The position numbers and the translations under genes are program-made. The notes under the pieces were generated by a model, which saw only the letters and a program-made list of their open reading frames with translations, did no database searches and had not been told where the DNA came from. From the NCBI RefSeq assembly GCF_008364845.1, contig NZ_VTTP01000013.1, positions 1-64,000 of the forward strand: a stretch of DNA of 64,000 nt. Reading direction: 5' to 3'. Numbering within the stretch: the first letter of the stretch is position 1; each line of letters begins with the position of its first letter. This DNA is from Actinotalea subterranea. GTDB lineage: Bacteria; Actinomycetota; Actinomycetes; Actinomycetales; Cellulomonadaceae. Shown here in pieces: positions 1 to 7,960 of the stretch.

Positions 1-47
1 TACTACGCTGCCCACAGCCTCACGCCAACAGCGGAGGTCTCACACCA

Positions 48-1400
48 GTGAGTCTCCGGACACGCCGGGGCGGTTCATTCCGCTCGGCAGTCGCTCTCGC
101 GGCAGCCACTCTGACACTGGCGGCATGCACCGGCGGCTCAACGCCGGCGAGCACCGACCCCGGGGACGTGGAAGGCGACATCGTCCCGCGTCCCATCTCC
201 TGGCTCCTCTCGCGACCCGCCGACGGGGCTGTCATCACCACCATTCAGGAGATCGCGGCGGACTACGCGCTGACGCACCCCGGCTTCGAGCTGGAGCTCA
301 TCACCACCCCGGACCGCCCGTCCTACCTTCAGAAGCTCGAGACTCTCGCTGCCGCCAACCAGCTGCCGGAGCTCTTCGACACGGACGCGACCCCGTTCGC
401 GGCGAAGCTTCGAGACCAGGGAAAGATGGTCGACGTCGAGGCTCTCCTCACGGAGCTCGACATCTACGACGACTACCGCCCGGCCGCGCTCGAGTACCAG
501 AGGTTCGACGACGGCAGCCTCTACCTCCTCCCGTTCGAGTTCGGCATCGAGGTGTTCTGGTACAACACCGAGCTGTTCGCCGCTGCAGGTCTCGAGGTGC
601 CGAGCACGCTCGACGACATCGTGGACCTGTGCGGACCCCTCCGCGAGCAGGGTGTGATCCCGATCGCGATGGCTGGCGCAGACCAGTGGCCGCTCGAGCG
701 ATGGATCTCCTACTACCCGTTCCGCGCTGCCGGACCCGAGTACGTGTCGGAGCTTCGCACGGGCGAGGCGTCCATGGCCGAGGAACCGGGTGCTGCGGCC
801 GCGAGCTGGATCTACGACCTGGGGCAGGCCGGCTGCTTCGCAGATGGCTTCTCGTCCGCCAGCTATACCGACGCTCGTGACCTGTTCACCAGTGGGCAGG
901 CAGCTGTCTACAACATGGGTACCTGGGAACTGCCGACGATGGCCGATCCCGACCTGCCGATCGCGGACTCCATCGACTACTTCACGCTTCCCACAGTGGA
1001 CGGAGCCGTGACCGCCGAGAACGAGTACGTGGCGCCGTCGGGCATCGGGGCGGCGCTCAGCTCGGCGAGCTTCGACCCGCTGGTGAAGGACTTCGTCTCG
1101 TACATGCTCCGGGAGTACCCGGCCCGCTACGCCGCCCTGGGCGCATTCGGTCCGACGCTGGGGGTGGAGGTGACTCGTCCGGCCGGCGCGACGGAGATCT
1201 TCGACAGAGCCGCTGCGGAGATGGAGAACGTCGGAGACGTGGTCGCGATGCCGTGGGACACCCAGCTCGACCCGACGTCGAACACGCGCCTCCAGCAGGA
1301 GCTCACCCTCCTCGCGCAGGGTGACACGACCCCGGAGGCGTTCATCGCGACGATGGACGCCACCATCGCAGACCACGCGCCAGGGTACTTCGGCAACTGA
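48..1400 (+). CDS. Sugar ABC transporter substrate-binding lipoprotein
   Basis: This 450-residue protein is a family 1 extracellular solute-binding protein that should capture an oligosaccharide outside the cell and deliver it to the two permeases downstream. It opens with a basic, hydrophobic signal sequence ending in a lipobox (LAAC, Cys at about 27), so it is probably a lipid-anchored lipoprotein. The start is GTG with GGAGG about ten bases upstream. The mature part has the usual aromatic-rich lobe segments of CUT1 binding proteins. The gene heads an operon with permeases at 1456 and 2337 and a LacI regulator at 3276. The sugar cannot be read from the sequence. Confidence 0.9.
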   Translation: MSLRTRRGGSFRSAVALAAATLTLAACTGGSTPASTDPGDVEGDIVPRPISWLLSRPADGAVITTIQEIAADYALTHPGFELELITTPDRPSYLQKLETLAAANQLPELFDTDATPFAAKLRDQGKMVDVEALLTELDIYDDYRPAALEYQRFDDGSLYLLPFEFGIEVFWYNTELFAAAGLEVPSTLDDIVDLCGPLREQGVIPIAMAGADQWPLERWISYYPFRAAGPEYVSELRTGEASMAEEPGAAAASWIYDLGQAGCFADGFSSASYTDARDLFTSGQAAVYNMGTWELPTMADPDLPIADSIDYFTLPTVDGAVTAENEYVAPSGIGAALSSASFDPLVKDFVSYMLREYPARYAALGAFGPTLGVEVTRPAGATEIFDRAAAEMENVGDVVAMPWDTQLDPTSNTRLQQELTLLAQGDTTPEAFIATMDATIADHAPGYFGN

Positions 1401-1408
1401 CCCGCAAT

Positions 1409-1443
1409 CCCGGGGCGGGGCGATGCACTCGCCCTGCCCCGGG
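1409..1443 (+). terminator. Hairpin between binding protein and permease genes (attenuator-like)
   Basis: Two 15-base arms (1409-1423 and 1429-1443) pair with a single mismatch around the loop TGCAC. The hairpin lies nine bases after the binding-protein stop and just before the permease ribosome site. There is no T-tract. Such intercistronic hairpins commonly protect or partly terminate transcripts, so that more binding protein than permease is made. That role is inferred here. Confidence 0.6.
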
Positions 1444-1455
1444 TAGGAGACAACC

Positions 1456-2340
1456 ATGCTGCGCCACCGATCGAAGACCGCCGTTGCCGTCTTCCTGCTA
1501 CCGCCCCTGCTCACCTACGTCGTCGCGGTCCTCTTTCCCATCCTTCAGTCGCTGTTCCTCAGCTTCTTCCGCTGGGACGGGATCACCCCGATGGAGTTCG
1601 TCGGCATCGACAACTACCGCCGCATGCTGGTGGGCGACGACGTGTTCTGGCGGGCGGCGGGCCACTCGCTCGTCTACGTCGCCGTAGCCCTGTTCTTTCA
1701 GCTCGGCGTCGCCCTGTTCCTGGCAAACCTCCTGACCTACGTCAGGCGCGGCCGGGAGACGGTGAAGACCCTGTTCCTCCTTCCGGCGATCGTCTCGACG
1801 GTCGCGATCGCGCTCTTGTTCCAGCGCGTCTACTCGTTCGAGCCGGTCGGCCTGCTGAACGGCGCTCTGGACGCCATCGGGCTCGATGACCTCGCGCGCC
1901 CGTGGCTCTCCGAGCTCGACACCGTGCTGGTGTCTGTCTCCGTACCCGAAGGCTGGCGCTTCACCGGGCTATACATGCTCATTCTGTATGCGGCCATCAT
2001 CGCGGTGCCGGCGGAGCTCGAAGAGGCTGCCCGTCTCGACGGCGCGAGCTCCTGGCAGGTCTTTCGGCACATCCGTTTCGCCTACATCCGCCCCGTCTGG
2101 CTCACCACGATGATCATGGCGACCACCTACAGCCTGCGTGGTTTCGACATCCCCTACCTGCTCACCAACGGCGGACCGGGGCAAGCCTCTGAGCTGCTCA
2201 CGACCTACATGTACAAGACGGCATTCACGAGCACCGACTTCGGCTACGCCAGCACGATTGCTGTCTTCATCGTCGTCCAGTGCGTCGTTGCCGTCGGTGC
2301 GATCCTTGTGCTGCGCAATCGAGGAGACAAGACGGCATGA
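1456..2340 (+). CDS. Sugar ABC transporter permease (MalF/UgpA type)
   Basis: This 294-residue inner-membrane protein is one half of a CUT1 sugar importer channel. It has about six transmembrane helices starting at residue 12. The cytoplasmic EAA loop is clear near residue 195 (EEAARLDGASSWQVFRHI) and would contact the ATPase. The start is ATG with GGAG upstream. Its end overlaps the next permease start in an ATGA, which indicates translational coupling. No ATPase gene is present in this operon. Confidence 0.92.
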   Translation: MLRHRSKTAVAVFLLPPLLTYVVAVLFPILQSLFLSFFRWDGITPMEFVGIDNYRRMLVGDDVFWRAAGHSLVYVAVALFFQLGVALFLANLLTYVRRGRETVKTLFLLPAIVSTVAIALLFQRVYSFEPVGLLNGALDAIGLDDLARPWLSELDTVLVSVSVPEGWRFTGLYMLILYAAIIAVPAELEEAARLDGASSWQVFRHIRFAYIRPVWLTTMIMATTYSLRGFDIPYLLTNGGPGQASELLTTYMYKTAFTSTDFGYASTIAVFIVVQCVVAVGAILVLRNRGDKTA

Positions 2341-3224
2341 CAAGCGCACTCCTGCCCCGAGCCGCGCGTCCCATGAGCACGCGAGAAGGCAATCGCCGGC
2401 TCCGGATCGCCAGGGCGTTCTCGACGATCCTGGTCCTGCTCATCGTCGCCATCCAGATCTATCCGCTCGTGTGGGTGGTCCTGGCCAGCCTCAAGACGCC
2501 GGCGGAGTTCGCCGGCGGCAACCCGTTCGCCCTGCCTCGCGAGCCCACCTTTGACAACTTCGGCCGGGCGTGGGAGATGGCCGATCTGCCGCGGTACATC
2601 GGCAACAGCTTCGTGGTCACCGTCGCATCGAACGTCTTCATCGTGCTCCTCGGCATGATGGCGGCCTATGCGATCCAGGTGCTTCGGTTCCGGTGGAGCA
2701 ATGCTGTGATGGGGCTGTTCGTCGTTGGCCTGGTGGTCCCCGTTCAGGTTGCACTCGTCCCGCTCTTCATCAACTACGCGCGCGTGGGGCTGCTCGACAC
2801 GTACCAGGCGATGATCGTGCCGCTCGTCGGCTTCTCGCTGCCGATCTCCGTGTACTTGTTCGCGTCGTTCTTCCAGTACGTCCCTCACGAGACCTACGAG
2901 GCGGCTTCACTCGACGGCGCCGGACCGTACCGGGTCTTCTTCAAGATCACGATGCCGCTGTCCGTCAACACGATCATCACGGTGGTCTTCGTCAACACGA
3001 TCTTCATCTGGAACGACTTCATCTTCGCGAACACCTTCGTGCTGAGCGAGCAGCTGCGCACGATCCCCCTGGGGCTGCAGAACTACATGGGTGCGATGGG
3101 TTCGGTGGACTGGACGGCGACCTTCGCGGCCGTCTGCGTGACGGTCACGCCGGTACTGCTCGCCTTCCTGGCGCTTAACCGAGCGATCATCTACGGCATC
3201 GAAGGCGGTGGCAGCAAGGGATGA
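2337..3224 (+). CDS. Sugar ABC transporter permease (MalG/UgpE type)
   Basis: This is the second channel subunit of the importer, about 295 residues with six predicted membrane helices. An EAA loop (ETYEAASLDGAGPYRVFFKI) lies in the C-terminal half. I chose the ATG at 2337, which overlaps the preceding stop by four bases and has GAGGAG upstream. An in-frame ATG at 2373 is a possible alternative. The C-terminus ends with the short hydrophilic tail usual for MalG-like proteins. Confidence 0.9.
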   Translation: MTSALLPRAARPMSTREGNRRLRIARAFSTILVLLIVAIQIYPLVWVVLASLKTPAEFAGGNPFALPREPTFDNFGRAWEMADLPRYIGNSFVVTVASNVFIVLLGMMAAYAIQVLRFRWSNAVMGLFVVGLVVPVQVALVPLFINYARVGLLDTYQAMIVPLVGFSLPISVYLFASFFQYVPHETYEAASLDGAGPYRVFFKITMPLSVNTIITVVFVNTIFIWNDFIFANTFVLSEQLRTIPLGLQNYMGAMGSVDWTATFAAVCVTVTPVLLAFLALNRAIIYGIEGGGSKG

Positions 3225-3275
3225 GGAGCTAGCCTTCGAACGCTGTGGATGAGGAAGGGCAGGAGGAGGTGCTGA

Positions 3276-4295
3276 GTGAGCCGTGACGCGCGCCGCGTGA
3301 CCATCACGGACGTCGCTGCTCGCGCCGGCGTCTCCGTTGCCACCGTGTCCTACGTCCTCAACGACAAGCCGGGCGCCAAGATCACACCGGCGACGAGGGA
3401 CCGTGTGCGGGCAGCGGCCAGTGCCCTGGGCTACCGGCCCAACGCGCTCGCCCAGGGCCTGCTCCACGGGACCTCGCGGTTCATCGGCGTGGTCGCTGAC
3501 GCGATCGCGACCACGCCGTTCGCCGGGCAGCTCCTCGAGGGTGCGCAGGCTGAGGCTTGGCGCCATGGCTACCTGCTGCTGATCGCCAACACCGGCGACG
3601 ACCTCCAGGTCGAACAGAACACGCTGCGTGTGATGCTCGAGCACCGAGTGGCGGGAGTCCTCTACTCGACGTACTTCCACCGCCAGGTGATCGCCCCCAG
3701 AGAGCTGGCTGAGGTACCCCACGTCCTCGCCAACTGCTACTCCGCTGACCCCCGGCAGACGGCGGTGGTGCCGGACGAGGTCGGGGGCGGCCGGTCGGCG
3801 ACCCAGCTCCTCCTCGACGCGGGCCACCGACGCATCGGCTTCATCAACTCGGTCGAAGATGCTCCGGGCCCCTCGGGTCGCCTGGCTGGCTACACCGCCG
3901 CGATCAAGGACGCGGGGCTTCCGCCGGACCCCGCACTCGTCTTCGCGGCGGGGCACGATCAAGAGTCCGGCTATGTGGGCGTCCAGGTGCTGCTCGACGA
4001 CCCGCAGCCACCGACAGCTCTGTTCTGCTACAACGACCGCGTTGCCATGGGCGCCTACGACGCCCTTCGCGAGCGCGGCCTGAGGGTGCCCGAGGACATC
4101 GCCGTCGTTGGCTTCGACAACCAAGAGGTCATCGCCGGCCACCTGAGGCCGACGCTGACCACGGTGGCGCTGCCCCACTACGAGATCGGCGTCCGCGCGG
4201 TCCAAGCCCTGCTGGGCGTTGCCGACGGTGGCCCGCGGCACGTCATCGAGTGTCCGGTCGTCCTGCGCGAGTCCGTGGGGACTCGCGTGGACTGA
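3276..4295 (+). CDS. LacI family transcriptional regulator
   Basis: This 339-residue regulator has an N-terminal LacI helix-turn-helix (ITDVAARAGVSVATVSYVLN, residues about 9-28), a hinge helix near residue 55 and a periplasmic-binding-protein-like sugar sensor. The start is GTG with GGAGGAGG just upstream. It follows the importer genes by 51 bases on the same strand and most likely represses them in response to the imported sugar. It resembles the LacI protein at 62921 in several sensor-domain segments (for example IATTPF versus IATTPY), so the two importers may recognise related ligands. Confidence 0.92.
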   Translation: MSRDARRVTITDVAARAGVSVATVSYVLNDKPGAKITPATRDRVRAAASALGYRPNALAQGLLHGTSRFIGVVADAIATTPFAGQLLEGAQAEAWRHGYLLLIANTGDDLQVEQNTLRVMLEHRVAGVLYSTYFHRQVIAPRELAEVPHVLANCYSADPRQTAVVPDEVGGGRSATQLLLDAGHRRIGFINSVEDAPGPSGRLAGYTAAIKDAGLPPDPALVFAAGHDQESGYVGVQVLLDDPQPPTALFCYNDRVAMGAYDALRERGLRVPEDIAVVGFDNQEVIAGHLRPTLTTVALPHYEIGVRAVQALLGVADGGPRHVIECPVVLRESVGTRVD

Positions 4296-4413
4296 CCGAG
4301 GCTGAAGGGCGGCCGACGACGTCGGGCGGGAGGGCGCTCGTGAGGCGTGCTGTCCTGACAGTCCGGCGTTCGAGCATCCGCGAAACTGATTCACCCGTTC
4401 GGCCCACACTCAA

Positions 4414-4425
4414 TGACACGTGTCA
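4414..4425. promoter_or_regulatory. Perfect palindrome and -10-like element upstream of the GH64 gene
   Basis: TGACACGTGTCA is a perfect 12-base palindrome in the 281-base region between the LacI gene and the glucanase gene. A TAGGGT hexamer (4427-4432) fitting the actinobacterial -10 pattern follows at once, so a protein bound at the palindrome would overlap this candidate promoter. I see no good -35 element. The remainder of the region is a GC-rich leader without an apparent gene. Confidence 0.4.
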
Positions 4426-4576
4426 CTAGGGTGCATGACACGGCTGCGTCCTGGCGTGCGCCGCCCCGCACCGCCCGATGACGTCGTCCGGCAGCGCGCG
4501 GAGGCCCGCCCCAGGGGTGCGGGCGCCGCGCGCCCGGGCAGAGCGGCGCGCGGAGACGACATGAGGGGGAACGCAC

Positions 4577-6166
4577 ATGCATCAGCTACGGAAGTGGCTC
4601 GTCGCGCTCGTGGTGGGAGGTCTGTGCGCCATGGGCGCCGCGGCACCCGCGGCGGCGGTCGGGCCCGACCAGCTGCCGATCACGATCGCCAACCAGTCCG
4701 GGCGGGGCGAGCAGGTGTTCGTCCACGTGCTCGGCACCAACCTCGCGACCGGGCGTCTCGGCTGGGTCGACGCCGGCGGCACCTTCCACCAGTGGCCGGC
4801 GGGGCAGCTGCCGCCCTCGCCCGCACCGGAGAGCGCGATCGCGGGGCCCGCCAACGGCGGCGCGGTCACGGTGAACATCCCGCGCGGCTTCTCCGGGCGC
4901 ATCTACTTCTCGTTCGGGCAGAAGCTGCCCTTCGCGCTCACGCCCGACGGCCTCGTCCAGCCCGCCCCGTGGGCTCCGGGCGACCCGACGCGGGACATGC
5001 TGTTCGACTGGAGCGAGCTCACCTACAACGACGACGGCCTGTGGCTCAACAGCTCGCAGGTCGACATGTTCGCCGTGCCGCACGCCGTGAGCGTCACCGG
5101 CGCCTCGGGCACCACCCGCACCGCCGGCGTGCTCGTCCCGAACGGTCGCCAGCAGGTCGTCGACGCGATGCGCGCCGACCCCACGTGGGCGCGCAGCGTC
5201 GTCACGCGCGCGGACGGCACCGTGCTCCGGGTGCTCGCGCCCAGCAAGGCGGCGGGCTCCGGCCTGCTCAGCACCACCTACCTGGACGCCTACATCGCCT
5301 CGGCGTGGAACAGCTTCACCACGCGCTCGCTGACCGTGCAGCCGTTCGGCGACCGCCCCGAGGTCCGCTACACGGGCCGGGTGTCCGGGACCACCATGCG
5401 GTTCACCGACCCGTCCGGCCGTGAGGTCGCGTCCTTCGCGCGGCCCTCGACCATGGACGTCTTCGCGTGCGACGGCGCCCTGCATGCACCCAACGACCAG
5501 GTCGTCGGCCCGATCGCGCGCACCCTCTGCGCGGCGCTGTTCCGCGGCACGCTCGGCACGAGCACCACCGAACCCGTGCTCGACCCCTCGCGGTACTACC
5601 GCAACGAGCCCGTCGTGAAGTACGGGCCGATCATCCACGCGGCGATGGCCGACGGCAGCGCGTACGCGTTCGCCTTCGACGACGTGGGCGCGCACGAGTC
5701 CCTCGTGGGCGACGGCAACCCGCGCAGCGCGCGCATCGACCTCACCGCCTTCTCGGGCGGCGCGGGCCCCGTGACCGGGACGGGTGCGGTCCGGTCCGGC
5801 GCGTCCGGCATGTGCGTGGACGCCGCGGGCGGGAACAGCGCCAACGGCACGGCGGTGCAGCTCTACGAGTGCAACGGGACCGCCGCGCAGAAGGTCACGT
5901 TCGGCGCGGACGGCTCCCTGCGCGTCCTGGACAAGTGCCTCGACGTCACGGACTGGGGCACCGCCAACGGCTCCAAGGTCCAGCTCTGGGACTGCAACCC
6001 CGGCCAGTCCAACCAGACGTGGGCGCGCGACGGCAACGCGTACCGCAACCCCGCGTCCGGACGCTGCCTGGACAACCCCGACGGCCTGGCCGTCAACGGT
6101 CAGCGCCTGCAGCTCTGGGACTGCTACGGCAACAGCGCCCAGTGGTGGTCGCTCCCCGGCGCCTGA
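4577..6166 (+). CDS. Secreted GH64 beta-1,3-glucanase with C-terminal ricin-type lectin domain
   Basis: This 529-residue secreted enzyme should cleave beta-1,3-glucan (laminarin, curdlan, fungal wall). A Sec signal peptide spans about residues 1-28 and ends AAPAAAVG. Residues about 30-395 match the thaumatin-like GH64 family. Two acidic residues 16 positions apart, E147 (DWSEL) and D163 (SSQVD), match the spacing of the catalytic pair known in laminaripentaose-producing glucanases. Residues about 405-529 form a ricin-B/CBM13 trefoil with repeated QLW/QLY motifs and CxD cysteines. The ATG follows a GAGGGGGA ribosome site. It is a single-gene unit, closed by a strong hairpin at 6189. Confidence 0.93.
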   Translation: MHQLRKWLVALVVGGLCAMGAAAPAAAVGPDQLPITIANQSGRGEQVFVHVLGTNLATGRLGWVDAGGTFHQWPAGQLPPSPAPESAIAGPANGGAVTVNIPRGFSGRIYFSFGQKLPFALTPDGLVQPAPWAPGDPTRDMLFDWSELTYNDDGLWLNSSQVDMFAVPHAVSVTGASGTTRTAGVLVPNGRQQVVDAMRADPTWARSVVTRADGTVLRVLAPSKAAGSGLLSTTYLDAYIASAWNSFTTRSLTVQPFGDRPEVRYTGRVSGTTMRFTDPSGREVASFARPSTMDVFACDGALHAPNDQVVGPIARTLCAALFRGTLGTSTTEPVLDPSRYYRNEPVVKYGPIIHAAMADGSAYAFAFDDVGAHESLVGDGNPRSARIDLTAFSGGAGPVTGTGAVRSGASGMCVDAAGGNSANGTAVQLYECNGTAAQKVTFGADGSLRVLDKCLDVTDWGTANGSKVQLWDCNPGQSNQTWARDGNAYRNPASGRCLDNPDGLAVNGQRLQLWDCYGNSAQWWSLPGA

Positions 6167-6188
6167 CGGCTTGACGTCACCGCGTCAC

Positions 6189-6225
6189 CACCGACGCCCG
6201 GCGGCACCACCGCCGGGCGTCGGTG
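6189..6225 (+). terminator. Perfect 16-bp stem terminator after the GH64 gene
   Basis: Arms 6189-6204 and 6210-6225 are exact reverse complements, with the five-base loop CACCA. The hairpin starts 22 bases after the glucanase stop. It lacks a T-run, as is usual for actinobacterial terminators. Confidence 0.8.
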
Positions 6226-6331
6226 CGCCCATACCCCGACGCTCACCTACCGGACGGGGTGAGTGGCGGGACATGATGGCCGCGGTCGCGTGCCCGGTAC
6301 GCGCCGACCCCGGCCAGTGAAGGAGGCGCCC

Positions 6332-6925
6332 GTGCCCGCAGTCCCGCCCGACCCCTCGGGTCCCGCGGAGCCCTCGGGCGCACCGCAGCCCGCGGACCCG
6401 GGCGTTCCCGCCGCCACCGGGCCCGCTCCCGCGCACGCAACCGGCGGCAGCATGCACGTCGTCGAGCTGCGCAAGGAGGCGGCGACGATGGCGCTCTACG
6501 TCGCCATCTCCCTGCTCGCTGCGCTGACGGCCCTGCCCGAGGACACCCGCGAGCACATCCCCATGATCGGTCTCATCTGGGGCACCACCGCCGGGCTGGC
6601 GATCGCGCACGTGTTCGCGTTCCGGGTCACCTCACGCCTCGTCGCGACGGGTCGGGTGGGCGCGAGCGATGCGCTCTCGGGTGCCGCCCAGGTGGCGGGC
6701 GCCGCGGTCGTCGCGCTGGCCGCGTCGGTCGCCGTCGGCCTCAGCCCGGAGCCCGTGGAGGGGGAGGTCCTCGGGCTCGTGCTCGCGGCGACGATCGCCC
6801 TCGTGGGCTTCGCCGTCGCCGTCGGCGGGGGTGCGACACGGCGGCGTGCGCTCGTCTACGCGGGCGGCGTCCTCGTCGTCGCCATCGGCGTGGTCCAGGT
6901 GAAGAACCAGCTCACCGGCCACTGA
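6332..6925 (+). CDS. Multi-pass membrane protein of unknown function
   Basis: I do not recognise this protein of about 197 residues. A proline- and alanine-rich N-terminal tail of about 45 residues is followed by five hydrophobic segments, the first starting MALYVAISLL and the last near the C-terminus. The GTG at 6332 is chosen because AGGAGG sits five bases upstream. In-frame starts further upstream lack a ribosome site. It stands alone between the GH64 terminator and the MarR gene, so context gives no function. Confidence 0.6.
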   Translation: MPAVPPDPSGPAEPSGAPQPADPGVPAATGPAPAHATGGSMHVVELRKEAATMALYVAISLLAALTALPEDTREHIPMIGLIWGTTAGLAIAHVFAFRVTSRLVATGRVGASDALSGAAQVAGAAVVALAASVAVGLSPEPVEGEVLGLVLAATIALVGFAVAVGGGATRRRALVYAGGVLVVAIGVVQVKNQLTGH

Positions 6926-7020
6926 CGCTCCGGCGTGCGCTCCCGTGCGTCGGCCAGGTCTCGGCGAGAAGCGGCCCGACGGCAGGTGGGCACCCGGGCG
7001 GGGCTGCGCCGTCGTCGGCC

Positions 7021-7485
7021 TCAGTCTGCGGTGGGAGTCGGTGAGACGGACAGCGCGGCGACGCACGACGCGAGGTCGTCCACGAGGCGACGCTGGGCCG
7101 CGGGGGACAGGTGGGACACCATCTGCTGCTGGATCGCCTGGACCGCGGCGCTGGCCCTGCGCAGCTGCTCGCGTCCGGTGGTGGTGAGCTCGGTGGGCAG
7201 CGCCCGGCCCTGCGGCGCGGTCGTCGGCCGGGTGACCAGGCCCCGGTCCTGCAGGCCGCGGAGCACCCCGTTCATGGACTGGCGGGTGACGAACACGCCC
7301 CGCGCCAGGTCCGCGTTGGACAGGCCCGGCCGTTGCCCGAGCAGCTCGAGGCAGGCGTACTGCGGGACCGTGAGGTCCATCGGCCGCAGCGCGGCATCCA
7401 TCGCGGTGCGCAACGCCGCCGCGGCCTGCTTGAGCACGTAGCCCACGGCGTGGTCCAGGTCGCCGACCATCTCGCCTTGACTCAT
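7021..7485 (-). CDS. MarR family transcriptional regulator
   Basis: This 154-residue protein has the MarR winged-helix layout: a helical N-terminus, the LTVPQYACLELL and LSNADLARGVFVTRQSMNGVLRGLQDRGLV recognition region, a basic wing, and a C-terminal dimerisation helix. It is divergent from a VOC gene 57 bases away. Two copies of a TGTCA-N6-TGACA element lie between them and overlap its own start codon, so autorepression plus control of the VOC gene is the natural model. The ATG is read from the minus strand at 7485. Confidence 0.9.
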   Translation of the reverse strand: MSQGEMVGDLDHAVGYVLKQAAAALRTAMDAALRPMDLTVPQYACLELLGQRPGLSNADLARGVFVTRQSMNGVLRGLQDRGLVTRPTTAPQGRALPTELTTTGREQLRRASAAVQAIQQQMVSHLSPAAQRRLVDDLASCVAALSVSPTPTAD

Positions 7486-7527
7486 GTCAATATCCTGACA
7501 CACAATCCAGGTGTCAACATCCTGACA
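7485..7527. promoter_or_regulatory. Twin operator repeats between the MarR and VOC genes
   Basis: TGTCAATATCCTGACA (7485-7500) and TGTCAACATCCTGACA (7512-7527) differ at one base. Each is an inverted repeat with TGTCA/TGACA arms. They are spaced 27 bases start to start, between two and three helix turns. The first touches the MarR start codon and the second lies 15 bases before the VOC start. Binding by the adjacent MarR is inferred from position and symmetry. Confidence 0.8.
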
Positions 7528-7542
7528 TCCCTGGAGGACCCC

Positions 7543-7914
7543 ATGACCGTCACCGGACCCGACTTCCTCGCCCTGCAGGTGCGCGACCTGCAGGGTTCGG
7601 CCCAGTTCTACGAGACGCACCTCGGGCTGCGCCGCGCACCCATGAGCCCGCCCGGGGCGGTCGTGTTCGACACCGCTCCCATCGCCTTCGCCGTCCGCGA
7701 GCCGCTCCCCGGCGTCGACCTGGACGCAGCGAGCCCGCGCCCCGGGCTCGGGGTGGCCCTGTGGCTGCACGCGACCGACGCCCAGGAGCTGCACGACCGG
7801 CTCGCGGCCGCTGGTGTCGCCATCCTCGCGGCGCCGTTCGACAGCCCCTTCGGGCGGACGTTCACCCTTGGCGACCCCGACGGGTACGCCGTGACCATCC
7901 ACGACCAGCCCTGA
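7543..7914 (+). CDS. VOC family (glyoxalase/bleomycin-resistance-like) protein
   Basis: This 123-residue protein has the vicinal-oxygen-chelate fold: FLALQVRDLQGSAQFYETHLGL at the start of the first beta-alpha-beta module and a second module ending FTLGDPDGYAVTIHDQ. Members are metal-dependent lyases, dioxygenases or drug-binding proteins. The exact reaction cannot be told. The ATG at 7543 follows GGAGG by six bases. The divergent MarR gene and the operators in front of it suggest induction by a small toxic or phenolic ligand. Confidence 0.85.
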   Translation: MTVTGPDFLALQVRDLQGSAQFYETHLGLRRAPMSPPGAVVFDTAPIAFAVREPLPGVDLDAASPRPGLGVALWLHATDAQELHDRLAAAGVAILAAPFDSPFGRTFTLGDPDGYAVTIHDQP

Positions 7915-7960
7915 GGCCGGCCCGCCCGCCCCGCGGGGTCTGCCAGCGGAGCCCGCGGGG

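Noticed and set aside
4312-4327. Small CCGAC/GTCGG hairpin after the first LacI gene
   Set aside because: The stem is only five bases with a three-base loop, which is not convincing as a terminator.
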